From assembly GCF_023218175.1 (NCBI RefSeq), contig NZ_JALPTH010000026.1, forward strand, positions 1 to 64,000: DNA of 64,000 nt, given 5' to 3'. A program made the position numbers and the translations under genes. This document shows, one piece after another, positions 48,972-59,424 of the stretch; position 1 is the stretch's first letter; each line of letters begins with the position of its first letter. This stretch comes from Streptomyces lichenis (GTDB taxonomy: Bacteria; Actinomycetota; Actinomycetes; Streptomycetales; Streptomycetaceae). The notes beneath the pieces were generated by a model. The model was given only the letters and a program-made list of their open reading frames with translations, did no database searches and had not been told where the DNA came from.

Positions 48972-50906
48972 ATGTCCGGCAACGGCAACCCGAAGGTCTC
49001 CGAGCGCGAAGCACGTCAGGTGGCGGAGGAGGCCCGCGAACAGGACTGGCGCAAGCCGAGCTTCGCCAAGGAGCTCTTCCTCGGCCGGTTCCGCCTCGAC
49101 CTGATCCATCCGCACCCGCTGCCCGCCACCGAAGAGGCGCAGGCCGGCGAGGAGTTCCTGGCCAAGCTCCGCGACTTCTGCGAGACCAAGATCGACGGCG
49201 CGCTGATCGAGCGGGAGGCGCGGATCCCGGACGCCGTCATCGACGGGCTCAAGGAGCTCGGCGCGCTCGGGATGAAGATCGACAGGAAGTACGGCGGCCT
49301 GGGGCTCACCCAGGTGTACTACAACAAGGCGCTCGCCCTGGTCGGCTCGGTCTCCCCGGCGGTCAGCGCGCTGCTCTCCGCCCATCAGTCGATCGGCCTA
49401 CCGCAGCCGCTGAAACTGGCCGGCACCCCCGAGCAGAAGGAGACCTACCTCCCGCGCCTGGCCCGTACCGACATCTCCGCCTTCCTGCTCACCGAGCCCG
49501 ACGTCGGCTCCGACCCGGCCCGCCTCGCCACCACCGCCGCACCCGACGGGGACGAGTACGTCATCGACGGGGTGAAGCTGTGGACCACCAACGGAGTGGT
49601 CGCCGACCTGATGGTGGTGATGGCCCGGGTGCCGAAGTCCGAGGGCCACCCCGGCGGCATCACCGCCTTCATCGTGGAGGCCGGCTCCGAGGGCGTCACC
49701 GTGGAGAACCGCAACGCCTTCATGGGCCTGCGCGGCCTGGAGAACGGCGTCACCCGCTTCCACCGGGTGCGGGTGCCCGCCGCCAACCGGATCGGGCCGG
49801 AGGGCGCGGGCCTGAAGATCGCCCTCACCACCCTCAACACCGGCCGGCTCTCGCTGCCCGCGATGTGCGCGGGCGCCGGGAAGTGGTGCCTGAAGATCGC
49901 CCGCGAGTGGAGCGCGGTCCGCGAGCAGTGGGGCAAGCCGGTCGCCCGGCACGAGGCCGTCGGCGCCAAGATCTCCTTCATCGCCGCCACCACCTTCGCC
50001 CTGGAGGCCGTCCTCGACCTCTCCAGCCAGCTCGCCGACGAGGACCGCAACGACATCCGCATCGAGGCCGCCCTCGCCAAGCTCTACGGCTCCGAGATGG
50101 CCTGGCTGATGGCCGACGAACTGGTCCAGATCCGCGGCGGGCGCGGCTACGAGACCGCCGACTCGCTCGCCGCCCGCGGCGAACGCGCCGTCCCCGTCGA
50201 GCAGATCTTGCGCGACCTGCGCATCAACCGGATCTTCGAGGGCTCCACCGAGATCATGCACCTGCTGATCGCACGCGAGGCGGTCGACGCCCACCTCGCC
50301 GTCGCCGGGGACATCATCGACCCGGACAAGTCGCTGGGCGACAAGGCGAAGGCGGGCGCGCAGGCCGGGGTGTTCTACGCGAAGTGGCTGCCGAAGCTGG
50401 TCGCCGGGGCCGGGCAACTGCCCACCTCCTACGGGGACTTCCACCCGGCCGGCCACCCCGACCTGGCCGCCCAGCTGCGGTACGTGGAGCGCACCTCGCG
50501 CAAGCTGGCCCGCTCCACCTTCTACGCCATGTCCCGCTGGCAGGGCCGGATGGAGACCAAGCAGGGCTTCCTCGGTCGGATCGTCGACATCGGCGCCGAG
50601 CTCTTCGCGATGAGCGCCGCCTGCGTCCGCGCCGAGATGCTGCGCAGCCAGGGCGACCACGGCCGGGAGGCCTACCAGCTGGCGGACGCCTTCTGCCGGC
50701 AGGCCCGGATCCGGATCGAGGAGCTGTTCGGCCGGCTCTGGAACAACACCGACGACCTGGACGCCACCGTGGTCAAGGGCGTCCTCTCCGGTACGTACAC
50801 CTGGCTGGAGGAGGGCATCCTCGACCCCAGCGGCGACGGCCCCTGGATCGCCGACGCCACCCCCGGCCCGGCCACCCGGGAGAACGTCCACCGCCCCATC
50901 CGCTGA
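48972..50906 (+). CDS. Acyl-CoA dehydrogenase, long (VLCAD-like) form
   Basis: 644-residue FAD flavoprotein that introduces the first double bond in fatty acyl-CoA oxidation. The usual fold spans about 60-460: FLLTEPDVGSDPARLATTA (FAD/substrate loop), KLWTTNGVVADLMVVMAR, then VQIRGGRGYETADSLAARGE and LRINRIFEGSTEIMHLL, which contains the catalytic-base Glu position of the VLCAD/ACAD9 group. An extra C-terminal region of about 170 residues (from QAGVFYAKWLPKL onward) matches the long, membrane-associated form. GAGGTGAG precedes the ATG. A candidate promoter with TATAGG near 48904 lies in the 131-base gap after the kinase gene. Confidence 0.92.
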   Translation: MSGNGNPKVSEREARQVAEEAREQDWRKPSFAKELFLGRFRLDLIHPHPLPATEEAQAGEEFLAKLRDFCETKIDGALIEREARIPDAVIDGLKELGALGMKIDRKYGGLGLTQVYYNKALALVGSVSPAVSALLSAHQSIGLPQPLKLAGTPEQKETYLPRLARTDISAFLLTEPDVGSDPARLATTAAPDGDEYVIDGVKLWTTNGVVADLMVVMARVPKSEGHPGGITAFIVEAGSEGVTVENRNAFMGLRGLENGVTRFHRVRVPAANRIGPEGAGLKIALTTLNTGRLSLPAMCAGAGKWCLKIAREWSAVREQWGKPVARHEAVGAKISFIAATTFALEAVLDLSSQLADEDRNDIRIEAALAKLYGSEMAWLMADELVQIRGGRGYETADSLAARGERAVPVEQILRDLRINRIFEGSTEIMHLLIAREAVDAHLAVAGDIIDPDKSLGDKAKAGAQAGVFYAKWLPKLVAGAGQLPTSYGDFHPAGHPDLAAQLRYVERTSRKLARSTFYAMSRWQGRMETKQGFLGRIVDIGAELFAMSAACVRAEMLRSQGDHGREAYQLADAFCRQARIRIEELFGRLWNNTDDLDATVVKGVLSGTYTWLEEGILDPSGDGPWIADATPGPATRENVHRPIR

Positions 50907-50918
50907 AGCCCTCCCGCG

Positions 50919-50960
50919 CCGTGCGGGCCCGTGTGGCCCCACCCGGTCGGGCCCGCACGG
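50919..50960 (+). terminator. Terminator between acyl-CoA dehydrogenase and dxr
   Basis: CCGTGCGGGCCC (50919-50930) pairs perfectly with GGGCCCGCACGG (50949-50960) around an 18-base loop, 13 bases after the stop codon and 24 bases before the dxr start. Confidence 0.75.
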
Positions 50961-50983
50961 GGAATGGGGCAAGAATGGGGGGC

Positions 50984-52246
50984 ATGAGCGACAGCCCAGC
51001 CCCCCTCGCAGACCCGCATATCGCCTTCGATCCCGCCGAAGGCCGCCGGGACGTCGTGGTCCTCGGCTCCACCGGGTCCATCGGCACCCAGGCGATCGAC
51101 CTGGTGCTGCGCAACCCCGACCGGTTCCGCGTCACCGCGCTGTCCGCCGCCGGCGGCCGGCCCGAGCTGCTCGTCGAGCAGGCGCACCGGCTGGGCGTGC
51201 GCACCGTCGCCGTGGCGCGCGAGGACGCGGTGCCCGCGCTGAAGGAGGCGCTGGACGCCCGCTACGGCTCCGCCGCCGGCCGCCCCGAGATCCTGGCCGG
51301 CCCGGACGCCGCCACCGAGCTGGCCGCCTCCCCGTGCCACACCGTGCTCAACGGAATCACCGGCTCCATCGGCCTGGCGCCGACCCTGGCCGCCCTGGAG
51401 GCCGGCCGCACCCTGGCCCTGGCCAACAAGGAGTCGCTGATCGTCGGCGGCCCGCTGGTCAAGGCGGTCGCCAAGCCCGGCCAGATCATCCCGGTCGACT
51501 CCGAGCACGCCGCGCTCTTCCAGGCGCTGGCCGCCGGCACCCGGGCCGATGTCCGCAAGCTGGTGGTCACCGCCTCCGGCGGGCCCTTCCGCGGCCGCAC
51601 CAAGGCCGAGCTGGCGGCCGTCACCCGGGAGGACGCACTGGCCCACCCCACCTGGGCGATGGGCCCGGTGATCACCGTGAACAGCGCCACCCTGGTCAAC
51701 AAGGGCCTGGAGGTGATCGAGGCCCATCTGCTCTACGACATCCCCTTCGACCGCATCGAGGTCGTCGTCCACCCGCAGTCCTACGTCCACTCCATGGTCG
51801 AGTTCACCGACGGCTCCACGCTCGCCCAGGCCACCCCGCCGGACATGCGCGGGCCCATCGCCATCGGCCTCGGCTGGCCCGAGCGGGTCCCGGACGCCGC
51901 CCCCGCCTTCGACTGGTCCACCGCCTCCACCTGGGAGTTCTTCCCGCTGGACACCGAGGCCTTCCCCTCCGTGGGGCTGGCCCGGCAGGTCGGGGAGCTG
52001 GGCGGGACCGCCCCGGCCGTCTTCAACGCCGCCAACGAGGAGTGCGTCGAGGCGTTCCTCGCCGGACGGCTGCCGTTCACCGGCATCATGGACACCGTCA
52101 CCGCGGTCGTCGCCGAACACGGCACCCCGGCCGCGGGAACCCGGCTCACCGTCCCGGACGTCCTCAAGGCGGAGGAGTGGGCCCGCGCCCGGGCCCGCGA
52201 GCTGGCAGCGACACTCACCGGAGAGGCGGCGGAGGCCCGCGCATGA
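50984..52246 (+). CDS. dxr: 1-deoxy-D-xylulose-5-phosphate reductoisomerase
   Basis: Second enzyme of the MEP isoprenoid pathway: DXP + NADPH to 2-C-methyl-D-erythritol 4-phosphate. 420 residues. The NADPH-binding VVVLGSTGSIGTQAIDLVL, TLALANKESLIVGG, the metal-binding IIPVDSEHAALFQAL, the substrate loop ASGGPFRG, HPTWAMGP and PVFNAANEE-type FNAANEECVEAF are all present. ATG 50984 is chosen (MSDSPAPLADPH, the usual Streptomyces start); ATG 50975 is in frame nine bases upstream. Its stop overlaps the rseP start (ATGA). ispG, a later step, lies one gene further on. Confidence 0.97.
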   Translation: MSDSPAPLADPHIAFDPAEGRRDVVVLGSTGSIGTQAIDLVLRNPDRFRVTALSAAGGRPELLVEQAHRLGVRTVAVAREDAVPALKEALDARYGSAAGRPEILAGPDAATELAASPCHTVLNGITGSIGLAPTLAALEAGRTLALANKESLIVGGPLVKAVAKPGQIIPVDSEHAALFQALAAGTRADVRKLVVTASGGPFRGRTKAELAAVTREDALAHPTWAMGPVITVNSATLVNKGLEVIEAHLLYDIPFDRIEVVVHPQSYVHSMVEFTDGSTLAQATPPDMRGPIAIGLGWPERVPDAAPAFDWSTASTWEFFPLDTEAFPSVGLARQVGELGGTAPAVFNAANEECVEAFLAGRLPFTGIMDTVTAVVAEHGTPAAGTRLTVPDVLKAEEWARARARELAATLTGEAAEARA

Positions 52247-53544
52247 CGATTCTTCTGACGGTCCTCGGCATCGCGCTCTTCGCGCTGGGCCTGCTGGTCT
52301 CCATCGCCTGGCACGAGCTGGGCCACCTCTCCACGGCCAAGCTCTTCGGCATCCGCGTCCCGCAGTACATGGTCGGCTTCGGCCCCACCCTCTGGTCGCG
52401 GAAGAGGGGCGAGACCGAGTACGGCATCAAGGCCATCCCCGCCGGCGGCTACATCCGCATGATCGGGATGTTCCCGCCCGGCCCGGACGGCCGGATCGAG
52501 GCCCGCTCCACCTCCCCCTGGCGGGGCATGATCGAGGACGCCCGCTCCGCCGCGTACGAGGAGCTGGAGCCCGGCGACGAGACCCGGCTGTTCTACACGC
52601 GCAAGCCGTGGAAGCGCGTCATCGTCATGTTCGCCGGGCCGTTCATGAACCTCATCCTCGCCGTCGCCCTGTTCATCGGCGTCTGCATGACCTTCGGCAT
52701 GGAGAAGCAGACCACCGAGGTGGCCGGCGTCCAGCAGTGCGTCATCAAGCAGAGCGAGAAGCGCGAGGAGTGCCGGTCCGGCGACCCCGTCTCGCCCGCC
52801 CACGCGGCCGGGCTGAAGAAGGGCGACCGGATCACCGCCTTCAACGGCGAGCCGGTCGACGACTGGGCCACCCTCTCCGACCGCATCCGCGCCACCATCG
52901 GCCCCGCCACCCTCACCATCCAGCGCGACGGCCGCGAGCAGACCCTCAACCCCACCCTGATCCGCAACGACGTGGTGAAGAAGGACGCCGACGGCCGGGC
53001 CGTCGCCGACGCCTACGTCCCGGCCGGCTACCTCGGCTTCGCCGCCCAGAGCGTGATCGCACCGCTCACCCTCGGCGAGTCGGTGGACCGTATGGGCGAC
53101 ATGGTGGAGAACGGCGTGCACTCCGTGATCGCCCTGCCGTCCAAGATCCCCGACCTGTGGGACGCCGCCTTCGGCGACGGCGAGCGCAAGGCCGACTCGC
53201 CGGTGGGCGTGGTCGGCGCCGCCCGGATCAGCGGCGAGGTGATGAACCTGGACGTGCCCACCCAGAACATCGTGGCCTCGTTCCTGCTGATCCTGGCCAC
53301 GTTCAACCTCTCCCTCTTCCTCTTCAACATGCTGCCGCTGCTCCCGCTGGACGGCGGCCATATCGCCGGCGCGCTGTGGGAGTCGCTGCGGCGCAACGTG
53401 GCCAAGGTCTTCCGGCGCCCCGACCCGGGCCCCTTCGACGTGGCCAAGCTGATGCCGGTCGCCTATGTGGTGGCGGGCGTGTTCATCTGCTTCACCCTGC
53501 TGGTGCTGGTCGCCGACCTGGTCAACCCGGTCAAGATCACCTGA
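52243..53544 (+). CDS. rseP: Site-2 zinc metalloprotease, RseP/Rip1-like
   Basis: Intramembrane protease of 433 residues that cuts membrane-bound anti-sigma factors and other single-pass proteins. Zinc site HELGH at residues 24-28 in the first membrane helix, the third ligand Asp370 in LLPLDGGHIAGA, a PDZ domain at about 180-260 (AAGLKKGDRITAFNGEPVDD), and about four transmembrane helices. The pair VQQCVIKQSEKREECRSGD places two Cys just before the PDZ fold. Its start overlaps the dxr stop by 4 bases, so the two are coupled; this order is conserved in actinobacteria. No anti-sigma gene is adjacent. Confidence 0.95.
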   Translation: MTILLTVLGIALFALGLLVSIAWHELGHLSTAKLFGIRVPQYMVGFGPTLWSRKRGETEYGIKAIPAGGYIRMIGMFPPGPDGRIEARSTSPWRGMIEDARSAAYEELEPGDETRLFYTRKPWKRVIVMFAGPFMNLILAVALFIGVCMTFGMEKQTTEVAGVQQCVIKQSEKREECRSGDPVSPAHAAGLKKGDRITAFNGEPVDDWATLSDRIRATIGPATLTIQRDGREQTLNPTLIRNDVVKKDADGRAVADAYVPAGYLGFAAQSVIAPLTLGESVDRMGDMVENGVHSVIALPSKIPDLWDAAFGDGERKADSPVGVVGAARISGEVMNLDVPTQNIVASFLLILATFNLSLFLFNMLPLLPLDGGHIAGALWESLRRNVAKVFRRPDPGPFDVAKLMPVAYVVAGVFICFTLLVLVADLVNPVKIT

Positions 53545-53565
53545 TGGCCGGGTGATCGCGGGCCC

Positions 53566-53601
53566 GGGCCCGGCCGCACGCAACCGCGCGCGGCCGGGCC
53601 C
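53566..53601 (+). terminator. Terminator between rseP and ispG
   Basis: GGGCCCGGCCGC (53566-53577) pairs perfectly with GCGGCCGGGCCC (53590-53601), a 12-bp stem with 12-base loop. The 205-base gap also contains TAATCT near 53688, a candidate -10 for ispG. Confidence 0.7.
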
Positions 53602-53749
53602 GCGTCCCTCCCCCCGTAGCGCACCCGTCCGTGGGCACCTCACCGCAGGGCACCCCGGGGTGTCCGGCCCGGACCCGCCGGGCCTGTAATCTCGAACCGG
53701 AGCCCGCCGATCTCGGGACCTCGATCCACACCTTGGGGTTGCACACCAG

Positions 53750-54907
<1,158 letters not shown>

Positions 54908-54935
54908 CCCCTCGCGCCCGCACTCCCTTGCCTCC

Positions 54936-54965
54936 CGAAGGACCCCGCCCCGGCGGGGTCCTTCG
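54936..54965 (+). terminator. Strong terminator after ispG
   Basis: CGAAGGACCCCGCC (54936-54949) and GGCGGGGTCCTTCG (54952-54965) are perfectly complementary over 14 bases; with a realistic loop about 12 pairs form. It lies 28 bases past the ispG stop. Confidence 0.85.
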
Positions 54966-56131
54966 CCATGCCCGGCCGCCATGCCTGGTCGCTGTCCCCG
55001 GCAGCCCCTGCCCGGCCGCCGGCCTACCGCCATGCCGGGCCCATGGCCCGCCCCCTCGCCGGCCGCCCTGTCCGCCCGCCGCGCCCGGCCGCGCGCCGCG
55101 CTCGGCGGATGGCGCTTGGCTGGTGCCGTCCCCGGGCCCCCGTGCCGGGTGCGGTACGCGGGCACCGTCCCCGGCTGCCCTCCCAGCCGCTGTACCCGCC
55201 GGCGGCTGGGTAGGGCAGCTACCGGCCCCGCGCCGCCTACCCGGCCCCGCACCCACGCGGCCCGGGGCCGCCCCCGGCCGGGTGGCCCGGCCCTGTACCC
55301 CCGCCACCGGCCCCGCGCCGTTCCCGACCGGGCGGTCCCGCGCCCTGGTCGACCTCCGTCCCCGAGCGGCGGGCCGCACACCGGCGGGGCGCCTGCCCGG
55401 TCCGGCGTCTACGCGGCCCGGGGTGGCCCTCGGCCGGGTGGCCCGGCCCAGTACCCCCGCCACCGGTCGTTCCTGGCCGGGCGGCCCTGCGCCCTGGTCG
55501 GCCTTCGTCCCCGAGCGGCGGGCCGCACACCGGCGGGGCGCCTACCCGGTCCCGCGCCTACGCGGCCCGGGGCCGCCCCCGGTCGGGTGGCCCGGCCCGG
55601 TACCCCCGCCACCGGCCCGGCTCACCGGCCGCGCGCCGTTCCTGGCCCACCCGCCCCGCGCCCTGATCGACTTCCGTCCCCGAGCGGCGGGCCGCACACC
55701 GGCGGGGCGCCTGCCCGGTCCCGCGCCCACGCGGACCGGGGGCCGCCCCCGGTCGGGTGGCCCGGCCCCGTACCTCCGCCACCGAAAGAGGGCCGCCTGC
55801 CCGGTCCCGCGCCTACGCGGTCCGGGGCCGCCCCCGGTCGGGTGGCCCGGCCCCGTACCCCCGCCACCGGCCCGGCTCACCGGCCCCGCGCCCTGATCGG
55901 CCTCCGTCCCCGAGCGGCGGGGTGCACACCGGCGGGGCGTCTGCCCCGTCCGGCGCCCACCCGGCCCCGTACCGTTCCCCGCGCCGCTTCCCGGTCCCGT
56001 ACCCGTCCCGCGCATCGGCTTCGCGCCACCCCGGGCCACCCCGGGCGCACCTGGGCGGCTGCGGCCTGACATGGCACCGGCAGGGCCGGGTACAGTGCCA
56101 GGACCCGTACGGAACGCATGTGAGGCCCCTC
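54966..56131. other. 1.2-kb gene-free region between ispG and the GNAT gene
   Basis: No convincing gene. Both strands have long open frames made almost only of Pro, Arg, Gly and Ala, as expected for about 80% GC repeats. The left part (54966-55250) is irregular C-rich sequence; the centre is a compound tandem repeat (listed separately); the right end holds TACAGT at about 56091-56096, a candidate -10 for the GNAT gene. Confidence 0.65.
55250..55960. repeat. Compound minisatellite array
   Basis: Two alternating elements. Element A (about 55 bases, core GTGGCCCGGCCC then GTACCCCCGCCACCGG) occurs five times, with cores starting at 55282, 55438, 55587, 55757 and 55842. Element B (about 45 bases, starting GTCCCCGAGCGGCGGG and running through CACACCGGCGGGGCG) occurs four times, starting at 55358, 55507, 55676 and 55906. 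The spacings (85 to 230 bases) are not all multiples of three, arguing against coding. Copies are 85-95% alike by eye. Confidence 0.85.
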
Positions 56132-56977
56132 GTGCTGACGCAGACCACCACCCGGGTCCTCGGCCCCGGCGACCTCGGCGCAGCCCTCGCCGTGCTGGAC
56201 AGCGACCCGGTCGCCAACGCCTTCGTCGCCTCGCGCGTCCAGGTCGCCGGGCTGGATCCGTGGCGGCTCGGCGGGGAGATGTGGGGCTGGTACGCGGGCG
56301 GGGAGCTGCGCTCGCTCTGCTACGCGGGCGCCAACCTGGTGCCAGTCTGTGCCGAGCCCGAGGCGGTGCGGGCCTTCGCCGAGCGGGCGCGGCGGTCCGG
56401 GCGCAGGTGCTCGTCGATCGTGGGGCCCGCCGAACCCACCGCCGAGCTGTGGCGGCTGCTCGAACCGAGCTGGGGCCCCGCCCGGGACGTCCGCCCGCAC
56501 CAGCCGCTGATGGCCACCGACCGGCTCTCCCGGGACGTCCAGCCCGACCCGTACGTCCGCCGGGTCCGCAAGGACGAGATGGACGTGATCATGCCGGCCT
56601 GCGTGGCCATGTTCACCGAGGAGGTCGGCGTCTCCCCGCTGGCCGGCGACGGCGGACTGCTCTACCAGGCCCGGGTCGCCGAACTCGTCGGCTCCGGAAG
56701 GGCGTTCGCCCGGTTCGCGGACGGCAAGGTGGTCTTCAAGGCGGAGATCGGCGCCGCCACCCCGCAGGCCTGCCAGATCCAGGGCGTCTGGGTGGCGCCC
56801 GAGTACCGGGGCCGCGGGCTCTCCGAGACCGGGATGGCCGCCGTACTGCGCTACGCGCTCGCCGACACCGCGCCGGTCGTCTCCCTCTACGTCAACGACT
56901 ACAACCTGCCCGCCCGGGCCTCCTACCGCCGCGTCGGCTTCCGGGAGACCGGGGCCTTCATGAGTGTCCTGTTCTGA
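56132..56977 (+). CDS. GNAT N-acetyltransferase with DUF4081 N-terminal domain
   Basis: 281-residue acetyltransferase. The N-terminal half (about 5-130) is a DUF4081-type domain with LDSDPVANAFVASRVQVAGLDP-like sequence and GWYAGGELRSLCYAGANLVPV. The C-terminal half is a GNAT fold with acetyl-CoA loop VWVAPEYRGRGLSETGMAAV and VVSLYVNDYNLPARASYRRVGF. GTG 56132 is preferred: GTGAGG lies six bases upstream and the product begins as in other streptomycetes; GTG 56120 is in frame. It follows the minisatellite and precedes a second GNAT gene. Substrate unknown; always near ispG in this genus (from memory). Confidence 0.9.
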   Translation: MLTQTTTRVLGPGDLGAALAVLDSDPVANAFVASRVQVAGLDPWRLGGEMWGWYAGGELRSLCYAGANLVPVCAEPEAVRAFAERARRSGRRCSSIVGPAEPTAELWRLLEPSWGPARDVRPHQPLMATDRLSRDVQPDPYVRRVRKDEMDVIMPACVAMFTEEVGVSPLAGDGGLLYQARVAELVGSGRAFARFADGKVVFKAEIGAATPQACQIQGVWVAPEYRGRGLSETGMAAVLRYALADTAPVVSLYVNDYNLPARASYRRVGFRETGAFMSVLF

Positions 56978-56989
56978 GGCAGTGGGCTG

Positions 56990-57018
56990 TTCTGGGCCGG
57001 TCCGGTGCGAAGTAGGGT
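56990..57018 (+). promoter_or_regulatory. Promoter of the leaderless second GNAT gene
   Basis: TAGGGT (57013-57018) fits the TAGnnT -10 box and ends six bases before the ATG at 57025. The -35 (TTCTGG, 56990-56995, 17-base spacer) is weak. No ribosome binding site is present. Confidence 0.45.
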
Positions 57019-57024
57019 GCGGCC

Positions 57025-57582
57025 ATGGATGACGTCGTGGTGGAACCGGTCGACCTCACACCCCGCGTGGACGACGCCCTCGCCGTTCAGGCGCTCGCCT
57101 TCGGGCTGACCGAGGACGAGGTCGCCGTACGCCGCCACATCGTCCAGCGCCATCTGCTCAACCCCGGCGCCCGCGCGTACGGGGCCCTCACCCCCACCGG
57201 CCGGCTGGTCGGCTTCGTCTACGGGATGCCCAACGACCGCGCCCACTGGTGGTCCACCGTGGTCGAGCCGTATCTGCGCGCGGGCGGCGCCGACGGCTGG
57301 CTGGACGATGTCTTCGTGATCACGGAGTTGCACGTACTGCCCGGGTTCCAGGGGCGGGGGCTGGGGCGGGGGCTGATCACCGCCATCACGGACACCGCCG
57401 GGCAGCCGCGGTCCATCCTCTCCGCCATCGACATCGAGAGCCCGGCCCGGCGTCTCTACCGCTCGCTGGGCTACGCCGATCTCGCCCGCCGGGTGCAGTT
57501 CCCCAGCGCCGGACGGCCGTACGCGGTGATGGGGGCGGAGCTGCCGCTGCTGCGCACGTCCGAGACGGCGGCCCCTAACTGA
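57025..57582 (+). CDS. GNAT family N-acetyltransferase
   Basis: 185-residue single-domain GNAT. The acetyl-CoA binding segment is ITELHVLPGFQGRGLGRGLI, followed by DIESPARRLYRSLGYADL, both standard. The centre carries MPNDRAHWWSTVVEPYLRAGGADGWLDD-like sequence typical of a Streptomyces subgroup with unknown substrate. The -10 box placed six bases before the ATG implies a leaderless mRNA. It lies 47 bases after the first GNAT gene and 68 bases before proS. Confidence 0.9.
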   Translation: MDDVVVEPVDLTPRVDDALAVQALAFGLTEDEVAVRRHIVQRHLLNPGARAYGALTPTGRLVGFVYGMPNDRAHWWSTVVEPYLRAGGADGWLDDVFVITELHVLPGFQGRGLGRGLITAITDTAGQPRSILSAIDIESPARRLYRSLGYADLARRVQFPSAGRPYAVMGAELPLLRTSETAAPN

Positions 57583-57650
57583 TTTCCGCCAGCGGGCGGG
57601 CCGGGGCTAACCTCCTGGCTATCACCATTTCCACCGCAGGAGAGTTCCCC

Positions 57651-59357
57651 ATGGCCCAGGTCCAGCGCATGTCCCGGTTGATGGTCAAGACACTGCGCGA
57701 CGACCCGGCGGACGCCGAGACCCTCAGCCACAAGCTGCTGGTCCGCGCCGGATACGTCCGCCGCAACGCCGCGGGCATCTGGTCCTGGCTGCCGCTCGGC
57801 ATGAAGGTCCTGGAGAACGTCAGCCGCGTGGTCCGCGAGGAGATGGACGCGATCGGCGCCCAGGAGGTGCTGCTGCCCGCGCTGCTGCCCAAGGAGCCCT
57901 ACGAGGCCACCGGCCGCTGGGACGAGTACGGCCCCGAGCTGTTCCGCCTCAAGGACCGCAAGGGCGCCGAGTACCTGCTCGGCCCCACCCACGAGGAGAT
58001 CTTCACCCTGCTGGTCAAGGACCAGTGCACGTCTTACAAGGACCTGCCGGTGATCCTCTACCAGATCCAGACCAAGTACCGCGACGAGGCCCGCCCCCGC
58101 TCCGGCATCCTGCGCGGCCGCGAATTCCAGATGAAGGACTCGTACTCCTTCGACACCACCGACGAGGGCCTGGCCGAGTCCTACGCGCTGCACCGCCAGG
58201 CGTACATCCGGATCTTCGACCGGCTCGGCCTGCGGCACAAGATCGTCTCCGCGGTCTCCGGCGCCATGGGCGGCTCCGCCTCCGAGGAGTTCCTGGCCCC
58301 CGCGGCGGCCGGCGAGGACACCTTCGCCTACTGCCCCTCCTGCGACTACGCGGCCAACACCGAGGCCGTGACCTTCCCCGGCGGCGAGCCCGCCGACGCC
58401 TCCGCGCACGGGCCGGTCGAGGTGCTGGACACCCCCGACACCCCCACCATCGAGACGCTGGCCGCCTTCCTGGACGTGCCCGCCTCCGCCACTCTGAAGA
58501 ACCTGCTGGTCAAGGTGGACGGCGAGATCGTCGCCGTCGGCGTGCCCGGCGACCGCGAGGTGGACCTCGGCAAGCTGGAGGACCACCTGGCCCCGGCCGC
58601 CGTCGAGCTGGTCACCGCCGAGGACTTCACCGGCCGCCCCGACCTGGTCCGCGGCTACGTCGGGCCGCAGGGCCTGGAGAAGGTCCGCTATCTGGCCGAC
58701 CCCCGGATCGCCGCCGGCACCGCCTGGGTCACCGGCGCCAACCAGGAGGGCAGGCACGCGAGGAACGTGGTCGCCGGCCGCGACTTCGAGGTGGACGAGT
58801 ACCTGGACGTGGTGGTGGTCGAGGAGGGCGACCCCTGCCCCAAGTGCTCCACCGGGCTGAAGCTGGACCGCGCCATCGAGATCGGCCACATCTTCCAGCT
58901 CGGCCGCAAGTACGCGGACGCCATGCAGCTGGACGTGCTCGGCCAGAACGGCAAGCCGGTCCGGGTCACCATGGGCTCCTACGGCGTCGGCGTCTCCCGC
59001 GCGGTCGCCGCCCTGGCCGAGCAGACCGCCGACGAGCAGGGCCTGTGCTGGCCCGCCGAGATCGCCCCCGCCGACGTGCATGTGGTCGCGGCCGGCAAGA
59101 CGGCCCAGACCGAGCTGGCGCTGTCCGTCGCCGAGCAGCTGGGCGAGGCCGGGCTGCGGGTGCTGGTGGACGACCGCGCGGGCGTCTCCCCGGGCGTGAA
59201 GTTCACCGACGCGGAGCTGATCGGCGTACCGAAGATCCTGGTCGCCGGCCGCCGCACCGCCGAGGGCGTGGTCGAGCTCAAGGACCGCCGCACCGGTGAG
59301 CGCGAGGAGCTGCCGGTCGCCGAGGCGGTCGCCCGGCTGGCGAGTGCCCGCGGCTGA
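57651..59357 (+). CDS. proS: Prolyl-tRNA synthetase, bacterial type with editing insertion
   Basis: Class II synthetase charging tRNA-Pro, 568 residues. Motif 1 is in VVREEMDAIGAQEVLLPALLP. Motif 2 is YRDEARPRSGILRGREFQMKD-like, directly followed by SYSFDTTDEGLAESY. An INS (YbaK-like) editing domain sits between about 220 and 395 (LLVKVDGEIVAVGVPGDREV, RHARNVVAGRDFEVDEY). Motif 3 is GSYGVGVSR, and the C-terminal anticodon-binding domain follows (LRVLVDDRAGVSPGVKFTD). AGGAGA is eight bases before the ATG. The gene is closed by a very strong bidirectional terminator. Confidence 0.97.
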   Translation: MAQVQRMSRLMVKTLRDDPADAETLSHKLLVRAGYVRRNAAGIWSWLPLGMKVLENVSRVVREEMDAIGAQEVLLPALLPKEPYEATGRWDEYGPELFRLKDRKGAEYLLGPTHEEIFTLLVKDQCTSYKDLPVILYQIQTKYRDEARPRSGILRGREFQMKDSYSFDTTDEGLAESYALHRQAYIRIFDRLGLRHKIVSAVSGAMGGSASEEFLAPAAAGEDTFAYCPSCDYAANTEAVTFPGGEPADASAHGPVEVLDTPDTPTIETLAAFLDVPASATLKNLLVKVDGEIVAVGVPGDREVDLGKLEDHLAPAAVELVTAEDFTGRPDLVRGYVGPQGLEKVRYLADPRIAAGTAWVTGANQEGRHARNVVAGRDFEVDEYLDVVVVEEGDPCPKCSTGLKLDRAIEIGHIFQLGRKYADAMQLDVLGQNGKPVRVTMGSYGVGVSRAVAALAEQTADEQGLCWPAEIAPADVHVVAAGKTAQTELALSVAEQLGEAGLRVLVDDRAGVSPGVKFTDAELIGVPKILVAGRRTAEGVVELKDRRTGEREELPVAEAVARLASARG

Positions 59358-59373
59358 TCGCCCGACTCCGTAC

Positions 59374-59414
59374 GCCGCGAGGCCCCTCCCATGGTTCGGG
59401 AGGGGCCTCGCGGC
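59374..59414. terminator. Bidirectional terminator between proS and the slipin gene
   Basis: GCCGCGAGGCCCCTCCC (59374-59390) pairs perfectly with GGGAGGGGCCTCGCGGC (59398-59414): 17 bp, 7-base loop, between two convergent stop codons. It is the strongest hairpin in the window. Confidence 0.9.
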
Positions 59415-59424
59415 CGTGCGGTGC

